DNA of 64,000 nt, taken from positions 15,936,501-16,000,500 of the forward strand of contig OX419761.1 of assembly GCA_948567375.1 (NCBI GenBank). Direction: 5' to 3'. The translations under genes were made by a program, and so were the position numbers. The DNA comes from Lunularia cruciata. Its lineage: Eukaryota; Streptophyta; Marchantiopsida; Lunulariales; Lunulariaceae. Of this stretch, positions 11,450 to 21,759 are shown one piece after another. How positions within the stretch are numbered: position 1 is the stretch's first letter; every line of letters begins with the position of its first letter. The notes beneath the pieces are model-generated. The model did not search any database and was not told the DNA's origin. It saw only the letters and a list, made by a program, of their open reading frames with translations.

Positions 11450-11850
11450 ATTAAGTAAAAAGTTATGGGGATTTTTAAGGTTTAGAGTGATATTATCCGT
11501 TTAGAGTGATATTATCCGTTGAGAGTGATAGAATAAGAATTTTTAGTTTTAATTTTTTGATTTTCATGCTCAAGTGTTATGGGAATTTAATTTGAAGTTT
11601 TCAGAAATGTAAATTGAAAATTATAAAAATTTATAATTTTTAGGGTTTGGAAAAATTGTATTTCTTTTTATCTGAGCTGGAATGTGAAAGGTTGTGATTT
11701 TGCAAGTATAAGGAAATATGGAGAACAGAATCATGTATTATTATGGTTATTCTTATATTAGCCATGGTTACACCTCCCCATGTGAGGTCGTCTAGAGCGG
11801 CCCGAGATACTAACGGTATGTCACTAACACTTTACCTCACAATATTTGAT
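11450..11850 (+). mobile_element. 5'-end fragment of the RLE non-LTR element
   Basis: Aligns, in the opposite orientation, to the leader and first codons of the element at 5796-9383: 'gggaatttaatttgaa', 'tttagggttt', 'tgtgattttgca', then 'ttagccatggttacacc' and 'ccatgtgaggtcgtctagag'. Translation starts 'MVTPPHVRSS', matching the start of the long ORF. Similarity stops at about 11850 inside the zinc-finger region. A 5' end without the 3' end is unusual for this class, so it is probably a deletion remnant. A 20-bp tandem pair ('gtttagagtgatattatcc') sits at 11478-11518. Confidence 0.75.
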
Positions 11851-12880
11851 TTGCTTCATGACTGAACTAAAGTTTTGGAAAGAGTTTTGGAAAGAAAAGC
11901 ATATTTTTTCTATCTTAACTTCATGTTGAGCAAATATTAAAGATGTCTATATTTTAAATGAGGATTGTCTAACTATATTCTTATGTAGGTCACAAATTTG
12001 TGGGATTATCCAAACTCACGAGAACAATTATATAAACCTTTCACTTTCTTAAGTATTAAAGTACTGTATTGATTGTCTAGTTGAATATAAGTTAAAATTT
12101 TAATTATATTAATGATTCACCGCATTATTTCATTAAACTCATCGGAGTAACTAGATATAGCTTTGATCTATTATCGATTTAACAACCCGTGTTGTTAAAG
12201 TTGTATAAGATCCATGTAGGTACGTGTGTGAACTTGCAGTATAGATTCCCAAAATTGTTCAAAACATTGAATGTCTTAATAAATTAATAACAGTTAGATT
12301 AAACTTTCAAAAAATTTCAGAGATATAGCTTATTGGTCCAAGTAATTAAGTAATCAACTAAATTGATGCACAATTGAACTCTTATAATAATCAAATTATT
12401 CTGATATCTACAAAATTAATGTATTGAAATGTTATCCCTCGTAAATACTTCTCCGTATCTAGATCTATATGACACTGAAATCTCTTGTTATAGTTCTAAT
12501 CTATCTTATATAAAATTCAATAAACTCTCTATGCTTAAATACTATTTTAAATAAAGAAAAAATTCAATGTTAATCATTCATCAAATTTTGGAACAATATT
12601 TCTCTCTTATATTTTAGAGGGAAAATCTTCTTTGATAGAGTATATACCTCAGTAAATAAATAAAAATAATTAAAAAATATAGAAGAGAAACTAACCTCCT
12701 GAAGTTAATTTAATAATGGTTGATTCCATATAAGGGTTCCAAATTATAATACATCTTCTTCTACAATTTTAATAGTAGAATGTGAAGTTTTAAGTACTGC
12801 TTGAGATAAGTCAAACTCTCAAGACCAATGATTACGAAATTGTAATTGATATAATTGTAATTGAACACTGGGAAGATTGT
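11851..12880. other. AT-rich stretch, no gene seen
   Basis: Very A/T-rich, with stops in all frames and no similarity I can find to other parts of the window. It lies between the RLE 5' fragment and an intron-like block related to the HNL pseudogene. Confidence 0.5.
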
Positions 12881-12883
12881 GAT

Positions 12884-13325
12884 ATGCTATGGCAAATCAT
12901 GATAAGGATATGTCACGTTTCGCTCCGACACAGCCAAGACACAATCCACTTCTCTCCACTCCATCCATCCTCATTTAAAGTTCTGTCTTTTGCTCCTTGC
13001 TCGATGTTTCTCTGTTTGACGACTTTCAGTTTCAGATGCTTAATTGATTATGGTTTGGTTGTTACTATACGATGTATACTAGTTCTTTGTAGGTGCTACT
13101 TATGAAACAATTATGTCTTTAATTCTGCTTATCTTCGTAATGTTGGATTCGCTTAAATTCCATTAGATGCAATTCATTTCGATTTGCACACCTTCATGCT
13201 TGCATTTCATATGCACTTTTATATGCACGTTCTCGGTTCCATACTTAGTGGGTTTTGGATTCCCCGTTCTTTGAACGACTTCTACTTCCATTTCTCAAAT
13301 ATGTCACGCTTCAAGTAGTGAGAGA
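12884..13325 (+). repeat. Remnant of an HNL-gene intron (second locus)
   Basis: Parallels the intron of the HNL pseudogene at 17230-17885: 'acaatccacttctctcc', 'cttatcttcgtaatgttgga', 'ttcatgcttgcatttcatat', 'gcacgttctcggttccatac', 'ttagtgggttttggatt' and 'atttctcaaatatgtcac'. The flanking hydrolase exons are missing. This suggests a second HNL-type gene once lay here and only intron sequence survives. Confidence 0.65.
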
Positions 13326-13439
13326 CCAATAGCCCTCGAAACTTGCTGGGCCCGATAATTAATACTTGTATAATACGGAAGCTTTGGTAATACAATACAT
13401 TTTCTGCATTTTGTATAATACGGATTGTTGCTGTTTACC

Positions 13440-13695
13440 TGCACGGGACCCATGTAGAGAGTCTCCGAAACCAGGGAAAGCCAATCCTGCACCGTCGAGA
13501 GCTAAGGATATTAATGACATATTGCCATGGAGGATCAATGCTTTGGTCTCCTTTTCTGCAATTTTAGTGGGAGTCGTAGTAGGCTTTAAGGTCTCAGTAG
13601 CGGCCTTCTTTGGTTCAAAGCGATTAAGACGGTTCATGTTCAACGGATCACCGAGGCCAAATATGTATGGGGTTTCTATATATAGAACGTAAATT
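13440..13695 (+). pseudogene. LRR receptor fragment: ectodomain end and transmembrane helix
   Basis: Matches 3950-4130 of the first LRR pseudogene at nucleotide level ('catgtagagagtct', 'gtcgagagctaaggatat', 'gtagtaggcttta'). Translation gives a membrane helix, 'LVSFSAILVGVVVGFKVSVAAFF', then a basic stop-transfer segment, 'GSKRLRRF'. The LRRs that should precede it are absent, and the frame closes about 25 codons after the helix with no kinase. It is a third, severely truncated member of the same receptor family. Confidence 0.8.
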
Positions 13696-14209
13696 TATAT
13701 CCTTCCAGGACAGTTCAATCTTTTTAAGACTGTCAACAGTTCACTATTTTCTTTTACGAATTTGTCTGTATTGGGAAATTTGTCCAAATTCCACCGGCAG
13801 GAAAATAGGTTTCCAGTTAACTTGCAAAGCATCCATTCACTTAATTGACTTTCTTAACTCATGTAGAATATTGATCTCGAATTACTTATCTTCTTTCTTT
13901 GCTACGCGGGATCGATGCTTTGCAAGACATTTTATGAGATCAATGAGACGAGTTACTTATGTATTATTGGTTAACTGGAATAGATGCAAGCTATGTTAGT
14001 GTCAACTGCCTCAGATAATCAGAATATGACAGACAATGCTCCAGATCATTCTACTTCATGAGTCACTCTAGTATTTGTTATGGTATGATACTCAATTGAG
14101 TGAACTTATTTGTAATCAAGGTGATTACCAAAGGAAATGTCTCCTTGAAACAGGGCATTCTTTACGCGAATTATTCGCTTTGCCCTTACTTTCAAAAGGA
14201 ATAATTCTC

Positions 14210-14475
14210 ATATAAGGACTCTAAACTCCCTAAACATTTCTGACCTGCAACAAGCACCAAGTTCTACTACACCGAAGGAAGAAATAATATACTCTCATCT
14301 TAGAATCTGAAATGATGCAACTGTTTATCATCTTGTTTATCATCTTGGCTGATGCTTCTGCTTGTGGAGTACAATTCTGGAACAGGGAGCACATTAGAAC
14401 GTCGGGCCGGGAAAACTTAGTCTATGTTATTTGTAGGGGTTACATGAAATAGCCACATAGACAATTGAGAAAGAC
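14210..14475. repeat. Dispersed block Q, copy 2
   Basis: Same landmarks as 4346-4545 ('ctaaactccctaaac', 'gaaataatatact', 'gaaatgatgcaactgttt', 'gtggagtacaattctggaac'). It contains only one unit of the 119-bp repeat that is fourfold at 4546-5022. It follows the receptor fragment at 13440-13695, as Q copy 1 follows the first LRR pseudogene. Confidence 0.75.
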
Positions 14476-14479
14476 ACGG

Positions 14480-14945
14480 GAGTTACATCGGTGTTTGTAA
14501 CATGTTCCATGTGTAGATGTCAAATCTCTAGTATCGGCTCCATAGCAAAATGAAGCAAGTCCAACCAAATCTGGTTCGAGTTTCAGCACCATTTGAAATC
14601 TGCGACTTCTGGGCTTCCGTGATCGGAACCAAAGAGTTGACAAAATCCGTCCCGCAAACACACCACAGCAAAGAATCATACAGATTTCCACAATTCTGCA
14701 TGGCATTTATCTTCGCTCTCTCGGGTTCCAGGAATTCATGGTCTTCCGCCCTGTCGCCGACGAGCAAGGTCCCGGATTTCCCCAACTCTTGTAATCTCGA
14801 TCTTCTAATGCTCTGGCGATGGCTCCTGAAGGCTTTCGCGCCAAGTGGACTGGTATTGGTTTCCATCCACTTACAGAACTTCGAGCTACTTGTCGGGACA
14901 ACTTCTCCTTCTGCGTCATTTCGACACCTGTCTCACGCTTAGTTG
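14480..14945. repeat. Dispersed block P, copy 3
   Basis: Collinear with 5040-5507 ('gtttgtaacatgttcc', 'tagtatcggctccatagc', 'aagtccaaccaaatctggtt', 'cttccgtgatcggaacc', 'caattctgcatgg', 'cgccgacgagcaagg', 'gtaatctcgatctt'). It carries one 98-bp unit. Overlapping open frames on both strands here are not supported as genes. Confidence 0.75.
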
Positions 14946-15059
14946 CGTGTTAGTCGAGCTTTTGCTACTTGGCACTTCCTGTATCCAGGATCTGGTTGCA
15001 TTTCTTCCGCTCTAATGTGGTAACTCAGATGTTATGGAACTTGGCTTCATAAGGATAAA

Positions 15060-15735
15060 AATTAGGTCATGATGCATTCATAAAGTCATGCAGAATATCA
15101 TGCATTTATAAATACAAATATAGAATATACAAATACAGACAACAAATATACAAAATTGCTGAAAAGAGCACCACCAGATTCATGTTGTGGGGAGTTGAGT
15201 GAGTCCCTGCACTTCTTTTGCGCCTCTCCTTGTAAAAGAGAAAGAACATGAACACCGTTAAATTTCAAGCCACTACCGAACAAGCCTAAACACATCACTC
15301 AACGTGTCTGTCGCATAAAGCAGCAAGGAAAAGATATGTAGCCCTTAGGGGCCTTTTTACAGGCTTACTCTTGTGGATATGGTAATTATTAATCGAATTC
15401 AAGAATCAACTCCACAACCAGATTCTTTTAAAGTAATGCATGTGTGAAATTTAAATAACTGACTCCAACCAACTTTGTAGACACGCTTTTTTCTAAGAAG
15501 TGATAGAGCCTGTGCACACTTGATATTACGCACAGAAACAGAAAGGCGAGGCAAACGTAGTGCAGGCAAAGCTACAGTATTGTAATTCAGGGCTACAAGC
15601 AGAGTCTGCCCAACAACGTCCGAAGACTTTTGCACTATCTCCATCTCTACTGTTGCTTCCACTCACTCTTTGAACACTTTTATGACCAGGAGAGTGCACC
15701 TCGAAATAGTACTCTTCCTCGGCCGGCGATGCTGG
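15060..15735. repeat. Dispersed block D, copy 3
   Basis: Collinear with 10540-11290 and 20540-21750: 'gcagaatatcatgcattta', 'agagcaccaccagattcatg', 'gtgagtccctgcac', 'actccaaccaactttgtaga', 'gtccgaagactttt' and 'actcttcctcggccggcgat'. It leads into the HNL pseudogene, so D may be its 5' flank. Confidence 0.8.
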
Positions 15736-16619
15736 TGTTTAGCTCTTCGGAAGTTGAGGGTTTTCAGCTTCCACCATTTGTTTGCATGTCATCCGCGCAA
15801 TACGCAATTCCCGGGTGTGAACAGGAAAGGAAATCCGAACCTTCTTACAGGTTTTAGCGGGACGATTATATGAAACTCGTGAAGTTACTAATTCCAATCC
15901 TCTAATCAGAATCATCTTCCGCGATTGGTCCACGGACGTAACTTGGGTAATTTCAAACTTGATTTCTCTGTATCCGCTCGTACAAACATCCCAATTTTTG
16001 GGAAGTAGTCCCGAAATGCTTTCATATTTCAATTGGACATTTTGTATAAGTCGGATTCAATTACACCAATCAAAATGTGCATATGTTTGTGTTCTCCAGT
16101 GTTCCTGTTCCATGCATGTCACCCTGTGAGCTTGATTCCCACCTTCAGTGCACGATTACCATCCTGTCAACGTAAACGCTTACACTAGAATTGGATTACT
16201 ACGTGCAGTGCGATTATCATCGCAGCTTCTAGCTTCTGAAACTCACAACGGCGTTCAATTTGTTGCTTTTGGACAGTCTGGTGAAAATAGGTTAGATTTC
16301 AGGAATTCCACTTTCAATGGACGTGAAAGGAGGAACTAAACGCTTTTGGAACATAGATTGTGATACATATCAGCTCACGATATTGGGATATCCCAATTAG
16401 CCAATTTTGGAAAAGTCGGAACTGAGTGACAGCACACTCAATGGCGACCTCAAGTTCTAGGCCCATGACACCAGTTCTCCCTTTTCGCAAACGGGTTGGT
16501 TAATCCAACCCGAAAAAGCAAACAGTTCATTGTGTACGTAATCTCTGATAACAAAATTCAGCTGTTCAAATTCGAGTTCGGCGCAATCTCCTTGATCATT
16601 GCAGCACCAGTTCGGTTCG
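15736..16619. other. Upstream region of the HNL pseudogene
   Basis: Short open stretches occur ('MLVFSSSEVEGFQLPPFVC' near 15729, 'LASETHNGVQFVAFGQSG' near 16230) but none continues or matches a family I recognise. A degraded N-terminal exon of the hydrolase-NLR gene could lie here; the sequence does not prove it. Confidence 0.35.
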
Positions 16620-17229
16620 AGTTTTCTTTGCAAACAATGACAGTTTGTTGGGTTTGCAGTTGGGTTTTGATGCGGTTTATGAATTATACACACCTGCAAT
16701 GGCCCGACTACCCTGGAACTAATATTCTTCCATGGTCTTTCACGGGGAGATTGTAAAGATGCGTGCATCCAAACGTCGATGCCGCTAGGCAACTCAGCAT
16801 GGCTACACATGGCTTGTGCAGCATTTCCCTCAAGCTCGCATTCTCTCAGGATTCCAGTCTCCAAACTTCTGCTTCACGTGGAAGTATGGATATGTATGGC
16901 ACAGGGGAATTCTTTGCCGAATCTCTGATCGAATTTGGAAAGGTTGGTCAGAACCGTCCAGTTGTTTTAGTCGGTCACTGTTTGGGTGGAATGGTTATGA
17001 AAGAGATATGCCTGAGAGCGAGTGAAATCTCTGGAATCGGTGGATATCTCAGTTTCTTGAGAAATGGACGAGGACAGTTTTTTTTACGGGGTTGCTCAAT
17101 CGGGTTCAAGAATGCGCTTGGAGTCCTCCACAAAGCGAATGTCTTTTACTTGAGTATATGGAGCTCCTAGAGTGAATGACGATTTTATAAAGTTGCGGAA
17201 TCATTATGACTGGAAGTCATACGGTGCTA

Positions 17230-17885
17230 TCTATGAGATGTATCAATTATGCCTTTACTTCTGCTTACCTTCGTAATGTTAGATTCTTTAAATTCCATTT
17301 CCTTAGATGCATGCAACTCATTTTGCAAAGGTTCATGCTTACATTTCATATCCACGTTCTCGGTTCCATACTTAGTGGGTTCTGGATCCCTCGTTCGAAG
17401 CTTCTGCTCCCATTTCTCAAATATGTCACACTTCGGGCCAACCAGCCAAGATACCATCCACTTCTCTCCTACTTCGCTCCACCCCACCCATCGTCCACTA
17501 AAGGTATGATTGTCCCATTCGCTCTATGTTTCTCCCATTCGCTCTATGTTTCGCTGTGCTTCCGACTGGATCTTCATATTTGCTTGATAACTCAACTCTG
17601 CTGTCATTTTAAGATGCTTAAAATGTTGCTGTTCCACAGGTTGTATCTTTTTGATTCGATGATGTATACTAATTCTGTGCAGGTAATTTTTACGAAATTG
17701 ATCAATTTTGTTCCTGCTTTCTATCATGTCAGCTTATTTCATTATGTTATTTCCTTGCTTAGATTAACTTGAATTCAACTTGCAAACTTTCATGCTTGCA
17801 CTTCGTATGCACGTTCTCGGTTCCCTACTAAGTGGGTTCTGGATTGAACGGTTTCTGCCCTCATTTCTCAAATAGGTGGAGCTTC
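17230..17885 (+). repeat. HNL intron with an internal duplicated segment
   Basis: Lies between hydrolase exons (ending 'RNHYDWKSYGAIYEM' near 17228 and resuming near 17900). Two related segments, 17247-17440 and 17690-17880, both contain 'ttcatgctt', 'gcacgttctcggttcc' or 'ccacgttctcggttcc', 'actnagtgggttctgga' and 'atttctcaaatangt'. A 21-bp tandem pair ('tcccattcgctctatgtttc') lies at 17514-17556. The 188-residue open frame here is intronic and not a gene. The same sequence recurs alone at 12884-13325. Confidence 0.65.
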
Positions 17886-19306
17886 CGGAAATAACTTTCA
17901 ATAAACAAGATGGTTAATGTCCTCATTCGTCGCAGATATGGAAATTATCCCTGGCATTTCTCATTGGGGCTCTTTACAATTGGTTGCAGAGGCATCTGCT
18001 AGTGTTGATATGGATAACTTTTTCATGATTCGAGGAGTAGATCATTCTACTAGCCGCAAGCCAGCGGGTGAAACGTCCGACAGTTTTCAACATCTGGTCA
18101 ATTTCCTGAAAACTATCAGTGAAGATGAGGTATGGTGTGAAATATGACAACTTGCATCTTTCAAGTGCTGAATTTGTCAGTATTCTCAATCCAATTCAGT
18201 AGTCAGATATTTAGGAATTTGTGATATTGAGAAAATTCGCAGGGATTCCGTCGGTTTGCCAAGAAACCCATATCCTTGGTATGTATATTTTGCCTCATCT
18301 GTCCTAGTTCTCTTTTGCTTTTTTCCACAGACCAGAAGTCCAGAAAAGCAGCATTACTGCATCATCTTGGACTTCCTCATGGGATAAACAAGTGCGGAGA
18401 TCATATCAGCGACTTCATGAAAGTGCTCAGGTTGCCAGAGGCAGGACCAAAGCAGATACTGCTATTATGAATGAGTGGTTTAGGAAAATCGACACTTGCG
18501 AAACAAGTTCTGATGAAAGTCCAAAGCCAGTTGTACTATGTCTGTTCTCTTGAAATTCTTCAACAAACTCTGACTCGGAAAGATTCCTGGGAACTGGTTG
18601 TTGAAAACTTGTACGAAGGCAACATGAAGCAACTCAGCGTTGATTGCAGGATGAGTGAGCGACATTGAAACTATTGCGGGGAAAGAAAGTTCTACTGATG
18701 TTGGGTGATTGTGATGATGCAACCGATCTGACGTATCGCTTGAAAGGACTCTCTTACGGAGAAGGTAGTCGTTTGATAGCAATCTCTCGAATTCACAAGA
18801 TAGAAGTGGTTTCGTCGAACATGTTCTCCCTTCCTGTTACATAAGCATGCACTGACACTACTCAAAGCTCGTGTTCAAAGTCCCAACTTAGAATACATAC
18901 CCAAGGAGTTGGTGGAACAGATTGTGAAGACCTGCGAAGGGCTCCGTCTCATTTTAGATGTGATTGGCAGTTCCTTACGTGGACGGAACAATGAAAAGAT
19001 TTGGACAGGCACTCTTGGTAGGTTGCTTGAAGCAGGATGTATAGATGGAAGTTAACCGGACAGGTTGTCGGCAAAACTCGGAGTGAGCTTTGACAGCTTA
19101 GGAGATGAAGGGAAAGCCATATTCCTGGACTTGGCTTCATTTGACATGGTGCATCGCCAGTATGATTTGACTGTCTGTGAATCTGCGTGGAAAGAGAGAA
19201 CCGTGGAATGTCAATACAGTTAAGTTTGACCAATTTAGTGGAGAGGTCTCTCACTTAAATCCGGCTTGTCAAAAAGCTACAACCATACCCCTCACCATAC
19301 CCGTCA

Positions 19307-19368
19307 GTGGTCTCGAGATCCGCGTCATCGACAACTGAGGGATATGGTGACGCGGATCTCGAGACCAC
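19307..19368. repeat. Perfect 21-bp inverted repeat with 20-nt loop
   Basis: Arms at 19307-19327 and 19348-19368 are exact reverse complements. They start 'gtggtctcgaga' on the left and end 'tctcgagaccac' on the right. It lies in the NB-ARC/LRR junction of the HNL pseudogene, over the MHD-like segment. The right arm fits the coding frame of the receptor; the left arm looks like its inverted copy. Confidence 0.95.
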
Positions 19369-20249
19369 CACAAGGAAATGTAGAGTCAAGGAGAGGAGTT
19401 AGGCAGCCACGCAATGTCGAGGATATTCTGACCGAATACAAGGTAAGGTGAATATTGACCTACCAACAAGAATGGGACAGTTGAGATTGCCTGCGACATT
19501 GTCCTTATCGGGATGCTTTGAAGATCTTCCCGACTCGTTGGGGCAATTTGTGGCACATAAAGATTTAAGGGTAACAACTTTTGTCATTACAAGATCTGTT
19601 TCTGAGTCAGTTGATAAAGTACCTGAATGTCTTGGACAACTCCCATGTTCAGAGCTCGAGTCTTTTGCTAGTCTACCAACAAATCTCAGACAGCTGACAT
19701 GTTCAGACAAGTCAATGTTGATGGGTGAGAACTTTGCGCATCTCCCCGACTGGCTTTGGCAAATTCCAGAACTAACAGACTTAATACAGCAGTGTGATCA
19801 TTTAAGCCATATGCCAAACTTGAGCTCTTTAGGACAAGTAATTAAACTCCAACTTCTCGCAATACTTTGAGATATTTTCGGTGTTTAACAGTCGCAGGTG
19901 AATTCTGTGAGGATCGTATGGAGTGCCTAAAATTGGGCCAGTTGCCAGCGTGATACAAGCTGAGTCTACTACGGTACGATTATTTCATGCAGCTGATGCG
20001 AAGTATGTTCATGTAACTGGCCAGACATCTTCACGAATAACTAGAATCTCTTTCGAGATTGCAGTCGAAGAAAATTAGCTATTGAAATATCTCTCGAGAA
20101 TTCTTCATGTTTCGAATCCACTCTCTCTGAAACATCCTACCTTAGTATTCCATGTATGGCACTTCATTTGGAGAATGTCGCTAGACTTCTGATAAATTTC
20201 TGGCTCAAATTCAATTTACAGAGATATAAATCTACCATTTGTACCAATC

Positions 20250-20405
20250 AGCTTATAGTAACCAAAAGGAAGAAATATACTCGCATCTTGAATTTTTCAA
20301 TGGTGAAACTGTTCATTATGTGCTCTCGTTCATAGACTGATACCTCTGTTTGGGGAATGAAACCTGGAACAGTGAGCACTCCACGAAAGAACAACTTAGT
20401 GTGAA
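20250..20405. repeat. Dispersed block Q, copy 3
   Basis: Diverged copy: 'gaagaaatatactcgcatctt', 'gactgatacctctgtttggg', 'aacctggaacagtgagcac'. It follows the HNL pseudogene and precedes D copy 4, keeping the Q-before-D order. No gene frame. Confidence 0.6.
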
Positions 20406-20539
20406 TATGATTGTGTATCCTCTTTTCTTTCGTTTTCATTATCTGATTCCTTTGTTCAAATCTCTTAGTCGATGTACTGATATGAAGCATAGGAAGACAT
20501 TGTCTACTAATTTCTTATTCTCTCTTTAACGTCGGAATC

Positions 20540-21750
20540 ATGAGGTTATTCTAGCAGGACATCATGCATCTAGAAAGATAGGGCTAAACTACACATGATA
20601 TGCAGCAAGGCTGTCGAGGTCCCTCACACTACCAGATTCTGTTTATAAGATTATTAATATTAATTGAGAAAGTACTTCTCTCTTGCAAGAAAAAGAGTTG
20701 CGAGACAAGGAGATAAGCATAAAATATTGAATCATGGATCCTTCGAAATATACAAATATATAGGATCCAGACAAGTAAAGAGCACTACCATATTCATGTT
20801 GAGACAGGTGAGTGAGTCCCTGCACGTTTTTCGCTGCCTTCAGCCCTCTCCCTTTCCGCCACAAGAATACTAACATCGTGCAATTTTAAGCCACCACCGA
20901 ACTAATGTCCACAACTTGCGCATTGAATTCGGTGTGCATGTGTCCTTTGCATAAAGCAGCGCGTTGAAAATAAATCAACCTTAGAGGCTTACTCTTGTTG
21001 ACATTTTAAAGATCAAGGATAACCGAATACAAGGATCAGACTTTTTGAATCCATAACTTTTAGTAACTTAAAGTACAATCACCTTAAATGAATATTAGAC
21101 AAGTTGATACCTCAAAGTTAATTGATATGTAAATTTCAATCACGCTGACTCCAACCAGCTTTATAGATAGACTTTTTCTAAGAAGTGAGTAAAGCCTACG
21201 CACATGAAGGAAAAGGGCGACCGCGCACATGAGGAGCTACTTACCATTCAAGGAAGGGGTAGAGAAAAAGCGAAGATAACATGATCAAGACAAAGCTACA
21301 GTTTGCAAGGGGAAATTGTAAACTCACCTCACCTTTTCTGTTCATTCATCTCACCCCTCCTATGCTAACATTTTCAGCCAATCAGATTTGCTAATTGTGT
21401 GTAATTGGTCGTACCACTTCTTGTTCATGGTCATAAGATTCCGTTTACATCATGTTCTAGCATTGTAACCAAGTTTGATTGGTTTATTTGCACCCTCTAT
21501 AGTACCATAAAGGGTGAGGTGGATGAGAGGAAAGATGAAATGGGCTTACTATTCTCTCTTGTAATTTCAAAGCCACAAAAGATTCTGTGCACCAGCCTCC
21601 GAAGACTAGTTAGCGTTTCAACTTGTTCTTCGAAGACTTTTATGACGAGGAGAGCACACCAGTCAAACGGTACTATTCTCCTCGGCCGGCAATAGCTAAT
21701 TTCTTGGTACGAACACGGAGGCAACTCGTAAGGTTATTTACTATAGAAGT
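20540..21750. repeat. Dispersed block D, copy 4, with an insertion
   Basis: Collinear with D copies 2 and 3: 'cactaccagattctgtttat', 'ttgcgagacaaggagataag', 'ccatattcatgttgaga', 'gtgagtgagtccctgcacg', 'tccaaccagctttatagata', 'cctccgaagactagttagcg' and 'ctcctcggccggcaa'. Relative to the others it is interrupted at about 21305-21560 by a candidate small transposon. No sustained reading frame. Confidence 0.8.
21305..21560. mobile_element. Candidate MITE of about 255 bp
   Basis: Present only in D copy 4: the other copies run straight from the 'gctacagt' segment to the 'ttgtaatt' segment. The ends are imperfect inverted repeats of about 50 bp: left 'caaggggaaattgtaaact' and 'cacctcacctttt', right 'aaagatgaaatgggcttac' and 'tctctcttg', about 70 percent by eye. 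No coding capacity. I could not fix the target duplication, so the family is unknown. Confidence 0.45.
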
Positions 21751-21759
21751 AACAGCTTC

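Larger units (their letters stand above)
16620..19870 (+). pseudogene. HNL-class immune receptor pseudogene (hydrolase-NB-ARC-LRR)
   Basis: Order of domains: an alpha/beta-hydrolase of SERAC1 type with 'FFHGLSRGD' near 16730, 'HFPQARIL' near 16818, 'PVVLVGHCLGGMVMKEICL' near 16960 (nucleophile elbow G-H-C-L-G-G, usual Ser replaced by Cys), 'FFYGVAQSGS' near 17080, and after an intron the 'DH' of the catalytic His in 'GVDHSTSRKPAG' near 18040. Then NB-ARC: P-loop 'MSGLGKSTLAKQ' at 18471, Walker B-like 'KVLLMLGDCDD' near 18688, 'GSRLIAIS' near 18766, 'SFDSLGDEGKAIFLDLASF' near 19090, and an MHD-like 'RHRQLRDM' near 19322. LRR-like 'LPDSLGQ'/'VPECLGQL' repeats run to 19870. Several frameshifts and stops break it. 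NLRs act as intracellular pathogen sensors; this copy cannot be translated whole. Confidence 0.85.

Noticed and set aside
11851-12880. AT-rich stretch as an origin, scaffold attachment or centromere sequence
   Set aside because: High A/T alone is no evidence; no repeat structure or motif was found.
15399-15662. Open frame in block D as a conserved small protein
   Set aside because: The other D copies do not keep the frame, so there is no sign of protein-level conservation.
17206-17772. A 188-codon hydrophobic frame
   Set aside because: It lies in the T-rich intron of the HNL pseudogene, between hydrolase exons, and repeats intron sequence found at 12884-13325.
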